This document shows positions 1-5,530 of a stretch of DNA of 5,530 bases, one piece after another (position 1 is the first letter of the stretch; every line of letters starts with the position of its first letter). This stretch comes from Thermodesulfobacteriota bacterium (GTDB taxonomy: Bacteria; Desulfobacterota; Thermodesulfobacteria; Thermodesulfobacteriales; Thermodesulfobacteriaceae), in NCBI GenBank assembly GCA_003641645.1, contig QNAZ01000065.1:1-5530 (forward strand). Reading direction: 5' to 3'. The notes under the pieces were generated by a model, which saw only the letters and a program-made list of their open reading frames with translations, did no database searches and was not told where the DNA came from. Position numbers and translations under genes: made by a program.

Positions 1-40
1 AGCCACCGTGATCTACCACTAAGCCTTTGTCCGCATGGTC
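1..40. other. GC-rich edge segment of unresolved identity
   Basis: These 40 bases are over half G+C, while the neighbouring hundreds of bases are strongly AT-rich. In AT-rich thermophiles such a jump often marks an RNA gene. On the minus strand the segment starts GCGGACA (34-28) and contains AGTGGTAGA (20-12), which resembles the D-arm of a tRNA such as tRNA-Gly. However, the presumed D-stem has a mismatch, position 8 would not be T, and there is one extra base on each side, so the fit is poor. On the plus strand an open frame from the edge to a TGA at 64-66 ends in CPHGQNFIKERI. This recalls the CPHGRP motif at the C-terminus of endonuclease-type MutL, but it is short and its codons (CGT, CCG) are unlike the neighbours. 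The segment is cut by the window edge and I cannot decide between these readings. Confidence 0.3.
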
Positions 41-473
41 AGAATTTTATTAAAGAAAGAATTTGAAAATTAAAACCCTTTCTTAATATAATATTTTCAA
101 GATTCACCGGATATTTAAGTAAAAAACTTTGAACTACTTTAAAATTTAATTCTCCTATATTTAAAACTTCAGGAGCATTTTTATAATTACTTCCTCCTGC
201 AATAGCTATTTTAGCAGATGAAAAATCAAAACCCTTGGTTTCTAACTCTTCTAAAAATATAGGAACTAAAGTTTGTCCAGAAAAAATCATCTCTCCTTCT
301 TCAATTTCTATATCATATTCTTTATAAGGTAAAACATAATGACAGAGACCTGCTATTTCGTTCTCTTTGTCAATCATTCCTATTCCTATTCCACTTCCTA
401 AAAATCCCGTTCTTAATATTACTCCCTTTTTTTCAACTATCTGGTAATGACCCTTAGGAACTTTTATTATCAT
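39..473 (-). CDS. CheD-like protein lacking the catalytic cysteine
   Basis: A 144-residue protein with the CheD (chemoreceptor glutamine deamidase) fold pattern. Residues 17-28 (GVILRTGFLGSG) and 42-49 (GLCHYVLP) match the family's GVIVTLGLGSC and GMAHFMLP blocks; AKIAIAGGSNY (87-97) matches the AKI.GGA.MF block and NIGELN (105-110) the IGARN block. CheD uses a Cys-His-Thr triad to deamidate receptor glutamines. Here Thr22 and His45 are kept at the spacing seen in Thermotoga maritima CheD (T21, C27, H44), but the Cys position is Gly28 (codon 392-390). The Arg of IGARN and the late GG..GR motif are also gone. The protein is somewhat shorter than typical CheD (about 155-165 residues). The ATG at 473 has GAGG at 484-481, 7 nt upstream, and lies 13 nt after hom, so it is the last visible gene of the operon. 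No chemotaxis gene is nearby. Family membership is fairly sure; deamidase activity is unlikely. A pseudo-enzyme that binds CheC or another partner is possible. Confidence 0.75.
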   Translation of the reverse strand: MIIKVPKGHYQIVEKKGVILRTGFLGSGIGIGMIDKENEIAGLCHYVLPYKEYDIEIEEGEMIFSGQTLVPIFLEELETKGFDFSSAKIAIAGGSNYKNAPEVLNIGELNFKVVQSFLLKYPVNLENIILRKGFNFQILSLIKF

Positions 474-486
474 TTTTATACCTCTT

Positions 487-1785
487 TTATTCTAAAATTC
501 TTAATTTTTTAGTAGAAGAAGTTACTACATCAAGTTTATCTATCTCATGTAAAGCCTTAATTACATTTTTTTCTTTTGTTTCATGAGTTAGCATTACTAC
601 AGGAACAGAGCCCTTCTTTTTTTGTCTTCCTATTTGCACTACTGAAGCTATACTTATATTATACTTACCCAAAATACCAGAAATTTTAGATAAAACACCA
701 GGTTTATCTATGGCTGAAAACCTAAAATAATATCTAAATTTCACTTCTTCTATAGGTCTTATATTAAGAAATTTATCATTCTTTGTCAATGGATATTTTA
801 TAAATGGTTTTTTTCTAAAATAGGAATATTCTATAGCATCTATTATATCACTTACAACTGCACTCGCAGTAGGCTCTTTTCCTGCTCCTAATCCATAAAG
901 CAAAATATCTCCTACAAAATCTCCTGTAATATAAAGGGCATTGTAATTTAATCGAATAGAAGTCAATACATGATTTTCAGGAATTAAAGTAGGATGAACT
1001 CTTATTTCAATTTTATTTTTTCTTTTTTGAGCAAAGGCTAATAACTTTACAATATATCCAAAATCTTTAGCAAATTTTAGATCCATTAAGTCTATTTCTT
1101 CAATTCCTTCCGTATAAACTTCAGAAACAGGAATATAAAATCCAAAAGCAAGGGAAGCTAAAATTGAAATTTTATGAGCTGAGTCAACTCCTTTAATATC
1201 AAGAGTAGGATCTGCTTCAGCATATCCTTTAGCTTGTGCCTCTTTTAGTGCATCTTTAAAATTTAAATTATTTTCAAGCATTCGGGTTAAAATATAATTA
1301 GTGGTCCCATTTATTATTCCTATTATAGAGTTGATATTATTTCCAATTAAAGCTTCTTTAAGTGTCTTTATAACAGGTATTCCTCCACCAACTGAGGCTT
1401 CAAAACCAAGAAATCTTTTTCTTTTTGTTGCTTCTTTCCAAATTTCATTCCCATACTGAGCTAAAATTGCTTTATTTGCTGTAACAACTTCTTTTCCTTT
1501 TTGTAAAGCCTTTAAAACATAACTTTTGGCTGGTTCTATCCCTCCCATTAACTCACATACTATAGAAATATCTGGGTCTTCTAAAATTTCTTCTACATTA
1601 GTAGTTAAACATTTTTGATCTATTTTTATATTTCTTTTTTTCTTCAAATCCTTAACAAGAATTTTTTTTATAATTGGTTTTATTCCTATCCTTTCTTTTA
1701 TAAGTTCAGATTTTTTTTCTAATAATTCATAAACCCCTGTTCCAACTGTTCCAAATCCTAATAAAGCTATCTTAACCTCATTCAT
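487..1785 (-). CDS. hom: homoserine dehydrogenase
   Basis: A cytosolic enzyme that reduces L-aspartate 4-semialdehyde to L-homoserine with NAD(P)H, the branch point to threonine and methionine. The 432-residue length is that of the monofunctional form with a C-terminal ACT domain. An N-terminal Rossmann domain carries GFGTVG (10-15) and VTANKA (101-106, with Lys105). The catalytic domain has EASVGGGIPVI (129-139), GIINGTTNYILT (156-167), the signature block at 186-210 with GVDSAHK (Asp201 and Lys205 match the catalytic pair in yeast HSD), and GLGAGKEPTASAV (298-310). An ACT domain follows at about 353-428 (AIDKPGVLSKISGILG), the usual site of threonine feedback inhibition, so regulation by threonine is likely but not proven by sequence. 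The ATG at 1785 is supported by GGAGG (1794-1790) 4 nt upstream. It starts 14 nt after nrdJ and ends 13 nt before the CheD-like gene. There is no fused aspartokinase domain, and no lysC, thrB or thrC in view. All expected residues are present. Confidence 0.97.
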   Translation of the reverse strand: MNEVKIALLGFGTVGTGVYELLEKKSELIKERIGIKPIIKKILVKDLKKKRNIKIDQKCLTTNVEEILEDPDISIVCELMGGIEPAKSYVLKALQKGKEVVTANKAILAQYGNEIWKEATKRKRFLGFEASVGGGIPVIKTLKEALIGNNINSIIGIINGTTNYILTRMLENNLNFKDALKEAQAKGYAEADPTLDIKGVDSAHKISILASLAFGFYIPVSEVYTEGIEEIDLMDLKFAKDFGYIVKLLAFAQKRKNKIEIRVHPTLIPENHVLTSIRLNYNALYITGDFVGDILLYGLGAGKEPTASAVVSDIIDAIEYSYFRKKPFIKYPLTKNDKFLNIRPIEEVKFRYYFRFSAIDKPGVLSKISGILGKYNISIASVVQIGRQKKKGSVPVVMLTHETKEKNVIKALHEIDKLDVVTSSTKKLRILE

Positions 1786-1799
1786 ATTTCCTCCAAAAT

Positions 1800-3572
1800 T
1801 TAGATTAAAGAAAAACTACAAATAGGACAAGTTGGTTCTCTTTCCTCTGCTCCTCCTATATAAATTACTTGTTCACTCTTGGAACCGTATCTAAAAACTG
1901 TAACACCTTTCAGTCCTAATTTATAAGCTTTTAGATAAATAGTTTTGATATTTTCAACAGTTGCTTCCTTAGGTAAATTAATTGTTTTTGAAACCGCATT
2001 ATGTGTGTATTTCTGAAAAGCTTCTTGAATAGCTAAATGCTGATCAGGAGAGATTTCATAGGTTGTTACAAAAAGTTTCTTTATTCTTTCAGGCAATTTT
2101 ATATTTTTCAAAATACCTTTTTCTTTAACTTCTTCTAAAATACTTTTTATTTCATTTTCGGAATAATTTTCTTTTTCTAAAATTTCAATAAAAAGTGGAT
2201 GAAACTCTTTTATTATGATGTTTCCAAGAGTTTTCCTTTCATAATAAACTCCAAATAAAGGTTCTATACCTGAAGAGACCCCAGCTATAAGAGAAATACT
2301 TCCTGTAGGAGCAATCGTTGTAGTAGTTGCATTTCTCATAAAAGGTGTATCTGGTTTATCCCAAATACTTCCAGGATAAGAAGGAAAATTACCTCTCTCC
2401 ATAGCAAGTTTTTGAGAAGCTTTTACAGATTCTTCATTTATAAATTTCATAACTCTTTCAGCCAATGCTATAGCTTTAGGTTCAGCATAAGAAATATTTA
2501 ACTTTATAAGAAAATCAGCAAAACCCATTACTCCAAGACCTATTTTACGATTAAGTTTAGTAATCTTATTTATTTGAGGAATAGAAAATCTATTAATTTC
2601 TATTACATTGTCAAGAAATCTAACAGCTAAATGAATTACTTCTTTAAGATCTTCCCAATTAATTTTCCCATCTTCAACAAAATTGGCTAAGTTGATAGAT
2701 CCTAAATTACAAGATTCAAAAGGTAGTAGCGGTTGTTCACCACAAGGATTGGTAGCTTCAATTTTTCCTAAATGTGGTGTAGGATTATACCTATTTATAG
2801 TATCTATAAAAATAACTCCTGGATCACCACATTCCCATGCAGACTCAGCTATTAAAGAAAAAATTCGTTTGGGATCTACATATTTTACTATTTTTTTATT
2901 TCTTGGATTTATCAAAGGAAATTTCTCTCCTTTTTCTAATGCCTCCATAAAGTGATCAGTTATAGCTACAGAAAGATTAAAATTAGTAAGTATTTTTTCT
3001 TCTCTTTTAGCTATAATAAATTCTTCTATATCAGGATGATCAATCCTTAAAATTCCCATATTAGCACCACGTCTTTTCCCTCCTTGTTTAATAGCTTCAG
3101 TTGCACTATCAAAAACTTTTATAAAAGAAAGAGGACCGCTTGCTACTCCTTGAGTAGAAGCAACTATATCCCCTTTGGGTCTTAAATTTGAAAAAGAAAA
3201 ACCTGTTCCACCACCAGATTTATGTATTAAAGCTGTGAATTTTAAAGTTTCAAATATAGAATCTAAGGAATCTTCAATAGGTAAAACAAAACATGCAGAA
3301 AGTTGTCCCAAAGGACATCCTGCATTCATTAAAGTGGGAGAATTAGGTAAGAAATCGAGATTAACCATTAAATCATAAAATTTTTCAGCATAAATTTCGC
3401 AGATATTAGGATCTTTAGAAAAGTTTGCCTCAGCACTTGCTACAGCTTTAGCAACTCTTTCAAAAAGATCCTCTGGAGTTTCAATTATTTCGTTATTCTC
3501 ATTTTTTAATAAATATCTTTGTTTTAAAACAATAAGAGCTGGTTCTCTTAATCTTACTTTTCTTCTTTTCAT
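1800..3572 (-). CDS. nrdJ: class II (adenosylcobalamin-dependent) ribonucleotide reductase, short C-terminal tail
   Basis: A cytosolic enzyme that reduces ribonucleotides to deoxyribonucleotides using a thiyl radical made with coenzyme B12, so it works without oxygen. The 590-residue chain begins at the core (LREPALIVLKQRYL), with no N-terminal ATP-cone, so overall activity control at that site is absent. SPTLMNAG (78-85) leads to Cys94 (LSACFVLP). SGGGTGFSFS (119-128) and KRRGANMG (166-173) are class II blocks. NPCGEQ (275-280) holds Asn275, the thiyl-radical Cys277 and Glu279. Cys288 (FESCNLGS) completes the redox pair with Cys94; the 11-residue Cys277-Cys288 spacing equals that of T. maritima C322-C333. 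TTTTIAPTGSIS (416-427) is the substrate-phosphate loop. The C-terminus ends CPICSFSLI (Cys582, Cys585); typical NrdJ tails carry a second CxxC cluster, which is missing here. No Shine-Dalgarno sequence precedes the ATG, and the gene sits 8 nt after the DUF6178 stop, suggesting coupled translation. No partner subunit is needed for this class. Confidence 0.95.
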   Translation of the reverse strand: MKRRKVRLREPALIVLKQRYLLKNENNEIIETPEDLFERVAKAVASAEANFSKDPNICEIYAEKFYDLMVNLDFLPNSPTLMNAGCPLGQLSACFVLPIEDSLDSIFETLKFTALIHKSGGGTGFSFSNLRPKGDIVASTQGVASGPLSFIKVFDSATEAIKQGGKRRGANMGILRIDHPDIEEFIIAKREEKILTNFNLSVAITDHFMEALEKGEKFPLINPRNKKIVKYVDPKRIFSLIAESAWECGDPGVIFIDTINRYNPTPHLGKIEATNPCGEQPLLPFESCNLGSINLANFVEDGKINWEDLKEVIHLAVRFLDNVIEINRFSIPQINKITKLNRKIGLGVMGFADFLIKLNISYAEPKAIALAERVMKFINEESVKASQKLAMERGNFPSYPGSIWDKPDTPFMRNATTTTIAPTGSISLIAGVSSGIEPLFGVYYERKTLGNIIIKEFHPLFIEILEKENYSENEIKSILEEVKEKGILKNIKLPERIKKLFVTTYEISPDQHLAIQEAFQKYTHNAVSKTINLPKEATVENIKTIYLKAYKLGLKGVTVFRYGSKSEQVIYIGGAEEREPTCPICSFSLI

Positions 3573-3583
3573 TTCATTTTTTA
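3569..3583 (-). promoter_or_regulatory. coupled junction with a two-codon mini-ORF before nrdJ
   Basis: The DUF6178 stop TAA (3583-3581) is followed in the same frame by AAA, then ATG AAA TGA (3577-3569). The TGA of this mini-ORF overlaps the nrdJ ATG (3572-3570) as ATGA. No GGAG-like sequence is visible upstream of the nrdJ start. This arrangement fits translation of nrdJ by ribosomes that finish DUF6178 and restart. The mini-ORF could be a chance product of AT-rich sequence. Confidence 0.45.
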
Positions 3584-5365
3584 ATTAGTTAAATCTATAA
3601 GTATAAGAGTTTGATATTTGGGATCAGGTGGATTTTTAAGATCTATATATTTAAATTCATCTTCAAATTTTTTAATTACAAAATTTAAAAAAGAAATAAG
3701 TAGCTCTTGCTCCAAATACCATTCACTTTTGGCAAATTTTTCAAAATTTTCAAACAAAATTTCTTTTAATTCTTCTTTTATATAACATACTCCATCTTTT
3801 TCTTCTAAAAGCTTATTTATTACTTCTTTCCATGCGCTTTTAGGAAGAGCTTTAAAAATAAATTCTTTTTTATAAATCCAATAAGTAAAAGCTGTTAATA
3901 TCAAAGAACTCCAAGTAAGAAATGCAGTATCAAAATTTCTTCCTGGCTTGGTTATTTCATTTATCCAAGAAAGGGAAGAACCGAACATTTTTTCTATAAG
4001 TGGTGCCATATAACCTATTTCTTCAATATATCTTCTTACCATTTTTATTTCATCCATTCTTCTAAAAATAGTATATTCCTCTTCAGTTCCTATTTTATGA
4101 GGCTGAAACAATCTTACTTTGTTTATTTTTTTTGCTAAAACTCCTTGCAAAAATCCTTGATAAGGTTGATCAAGATATTTAAGAACTGAAGGATCAAAAT
4201 CTTTGCTTTTAGTAATATTAAGAGCAAATTTCCTTAAATCTCTTAAAACTGTTTGAGATATTCTAAAAATATCTTCTAAAAAATGTTCTTCTAAAATCTT
4301 TTTGGCTATGCTCAAATTTCCCATAGAAGTATATTCAAGTCCTATATTTAAAGAACCCCATACTTTATCTAAACTTTGTTTTATTTGTTTTATATCATCT
4401 ATTACTACATTATCCACAATTATCACTTTATTTGCTATCCAAGCCAGTTCTTGTTTAATTCTTTCAATTTGATGAAGATCTTTTATAGTTTCAAAAACTT
4501 TAAAAATAAAAAGTTCTTCTGGACCTGTATAAACCATGATGTTAATAGATGGCTGGATTTCCTCTTCTAAAGGTAAATATTTAGGATCTATCTTTTTTAA
4601 ACTTTTAGGATGTATATAGGAATAGATATCAAGAGCCTCAAAATATTCTGGGATACCTTCATCTCCAAGTCTTCCATTTCTCCATCTATAAGCTCTTTCT
4701 TCTACCTCTGCAGGTATTTCCCATATCACAGATTCCATAAGTGCAAAGTATGTATCTGGCATTTCAGCTCTAATAATCTCAATCATTCTTCTAAAATAAA
4801 ATTCAAGAGCTGGAGTTTTAAAATCTATAAAGTAAAAATCATCCAAAGTATAAGATGGAAGAAAATCCATAGCTTCTATTAATTCCATATCATCAGGTCT
4901 TTTATAAACCTTTATAAATTTTTGAAAAATAGCAATCAAAAAATCCCAATCTGCAACTCTTAGCCATTCCAATACCTTATCTTCCCCTGCATGAAAAAGA
5001 AGAACAATCCAAGAAGCAACTCTTTCTGCTTTTATTCTATCTTTATACCAAGCATCTATATCAAACATAAACTGAATTTGACTACCTTTAGCATAAGATA
5101 AAAGTTCAACTGCTAAATCAAGAGAAGAAGCTTTTAAAGTAAGAAATAATTCCTGAGTAGGAAGATTTTTAACTATACCTTCTGGATAAGGTGAATAAAG
5201 AATCAACTTTGCTCTTTCTTCCCAAGGAACACTTAAAACCAAATCATATATTTGCTGAAAATTTAAGTCTGCTAAAATTTTTTCTATTTCTTGCTCAGGA
5301 AGTTTAAGAAGTTTTTCTAATTCAATATCTGGTAAAACATTCTTCTTTATAAAATGCGGATTCAT
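3581..5365 (-). CDS. DUF6178 family protein, function unknown
   Basis: A 594-residue protein that I recognise as DUF6178, a family without an assigned biochemical role that I associate with delta-proteobacteria-like lineages. Family-like blocks are: an N-terminal helical part with LPTQELFLTLKAS (68-80); IQFMFDIDAWYKDRI (97-111) followed by a tryptophan-rich helix pair with AGEDKVLEWLRVADWDFL (126-143); and YRWRNGRLGDEGIPEYFEAL (226-245), the most distinctive motif. The C-terminal half is mostly predicted helix, rich in Lys and Glu. There is no signal peptide. One hydrophobic stretch (about 482-498) has mixed Thr, Ser and Trp and looks like a buried helix rather than a membrane span. No nucleotide-binding, nuclease or metal-site motif was recognised. 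The ATG at 5365 has AGGAG (5382-5378) upstream, and there is no nearby in-frame alternative Met, so this start is preferred although it overlaps yraN by 44 bp. The position between yraN and nrdJ suggests a housekeeping role, but the function remains open. Confidence 0.8.
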   Translation of the reverse strand: MNPHFIKKNVLPDIELEKLLKLPEQEIEKILADLNFQQIYDLVLSVPWEERAKLILYSPYPEGIVKNLPTQELFLTLKASSLDLAVELLSYAKGSQIQFMFDIDAWYKDRIKAERVASWIVLLFHAGEDKVLEWLRVADWDFLIAIFQKFIKVYKRPDDMELIEAMDFLPSYTLDDFYFIDFKTPALEFYFRRMIEIIRAEMPDTYFALMESVIWEIPAEVEERAYRWRNGRLGDEGIPEYFEALDIYSYIHPKSLKKIDPKYLPLEEEIQPSINIMVYTGPEELFIFKVFETIKDLHQIERIKQELAWIANKVIIVDNVVIDDIKQIKQSLDKVWGSLNIGLEYTSMGNLSIAKKILEEHFLEDIFRISQTVLRDLRKFALNITKSKDFDPSVLKYLDQPYQGFLQGVLAKKINKVRLFQPHKIGTEEEYTIFRRMDEIKMVRRYIEEIGYMAPLIEKMFGSSLSWINEITKPGRNFDTAFLTWSSLILTAFTYWIYKKEFIFKALPKSAWKEVINKLLEEKDGVCYIKEELKEILFENFEKFAKSEWYLEQELLISFLNFVIKKFEDEFKYIDLKNPPDPKYQTLILIDLTN

Positions 5366-5530
5366 AATGAATTATCTCTCCTGTTTTACCTTTTACTACT
5401 ATAACATCAAATCTTATTCCTTTTATTTTACTTAATTTTTTTAAATTTTTAAGTAAAAAATATTCTGCTACTTTAAAAATCTTTTCTTTTTTCTTAAAAT
5501 TTACTTTTTCTTCAGCAAAAAAATCATTAT
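5322..5530 (-). CDS. yraN: YraN (UPF0102) family protein, C-terminal part only
   Basis: Sixty-eight codons plus a TGA are visible; the gene continues past the right edge. The frame reads DFFAEEKVNFKKKEKI, then AEYFLL, IRFDVIVV and GEIIHYESAF. This matches the C-terminal half of UPF0102/YraN proteins, where a .EEAV...K...I...A..YL block is followed by RFDVV and by a closing I.HI.NAF. These are small (about 115-120 residue) proteins with a restriction-endonuclease-like fold whose cellular role is not settled. The N-terminal part with the family's conserved DLI...VEVK acidic and lysine residues is outside the window, so an intact catalytic site cannot be judged. A short tail (YKEECFTRY) follows the usual end at NAF-like SAF, and this tail makes most of the 44-bp overlap with the DUF6178 gene. 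It appears to be the most upstream gene visible in the operon. Confidence 0.78.
   Translation of the reverse strand, partial: NDFFAEEKVNFKKKEKIFKVAEYFLLKNLKKLSKIKGIRFDVIVVKGKTGEIIHYESAFYKEECFTRY
5378..5382 (-). promoter_or_regulatory. Shine-Dalgarno for the DUF6178 gene, inside yraN
   Basis: AGGAG on the minus strand lies 12 nt before the ATG at 5365 and is embedded in yraN codons (ACA GGA GAG). The spacing is longer than ideal. It supports the ATG at 5365 as the real start despite the overlap. Confidence 0.55.

Noticed and set aside
1..40. Rho-independent terminator at the operon end
   Set aside because: Only a 3-bp inverted match (GTG/CAC) is visible and no T-run follows on the minus strand within the window.
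474..486. Possible promoter or terminator in the hom/CheD-like gap, and likewise in the 1786-1799 and 3573-3580 gaps
   Set aside because: The gaps are 8-14 nt and hold at most a ribosome site; there is no room for a promoter or a hairpin with a T-run.
2683..2955. Plus-strand open frame of 90 codons
   Set aside because: It lies wholly inside nrdJ on the opposite strand, has no ribosome site or recognisable motif, and the conserved NPCGEQ region is encoded by the other strand.
3175..3378. Plus-strand open frame of 67 codons
   Set aside because: It is antisense to the conserved Cys94 and SGGGTGFSFS part of nrdJ; a shadow frame.
3882..3922. Hydrophobic stretch in the DUF6178 protein (about residues 482-498) as a membrane segment
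   Set aside because: It is short, contains several Ser, Thr and Trp residues, and the rest of the protein is soluble and charged; more likely a buried helix.
4376..4882. Two plus-strand open frames (4376-4570 and 4610-4882)
   Set aside because: Both are antisense to DUF6178 codons. Their Tyr/Phe/Ile-rich or Ser/Lys-rich composition is what AT-rich antisense sequence produces.
1..5530. CRISPR array, insertion sequence or long repeats
   Set aside because: No regularly spaced repeats, transposase motifs or terminal inverted repeats were seen; nearly the whole window is intact coding sequence.

Overview
The window is a low-GC, lysine-, glutamate- and isoleucine-rich stretch in which every supported gene lies on the minus strand. 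The order of transcription, from high to low coordinates, is: the 3' end of a YraN-family gene, a DUF6178-family gene, a class II (adenosylcobalamin-dependent) ribonucleotide reductase nrdJ, homoserine dehydrogenase hom, and a small CheD-like gene. The base composition, the B12-dependent reductase and the presence of a DUF6178 protein (a family I associate mainly with delta-proteobacteria-like sulfate reducers and Thermodesulfobacteria) suggest an anaerobic, possibly thermophilic bacterium of the Thermodesulfobacteriota type. This assignment is inference from gene content, not a database result.

Layout: yraN (partial) runs off the right edge and overlaps the DUF6178 start by 44 bp. DUF6178 is followed after 8 nt by nrdJ, nrdJ after 14 nt by hom, and hom after 13 nt by the CheD-like gene. 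No gap is large enough for an internal promoter and terminator, so the block reads as one operon whose promoter lies beyond position 5530. No intergenic stretch exceeds 300 bases. The first 40 bases are clearly more GC-rich than the rest and their identity is unresolved.

Function: NrdJ makes deoxyribonucleotides. Hom commits aspartate semialdehyde to threonine and methionine. YraN is a nuclease-fold protein of uncertain role, DUF6178 has no known function, and the CheD-like protein is probably not a working deamidase. There is no single obvious pathway; it looks like a growth-linked housekeeping operon with two uncharacterised members.

The points most worth a second look are: (1) the CheD-like protein keeps the family's Thr and His at the right spacing but has Gly in place of the catalytic Cys; (2) NrdJ stops just after the first CxxC of its usual cysteine-rich tail; (3) a two-codon mini-ORF overlaps the nrdJ start, which has no Shine-Dalgarno sequence. 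I do not see a new multi-gene defence or mobile system here.
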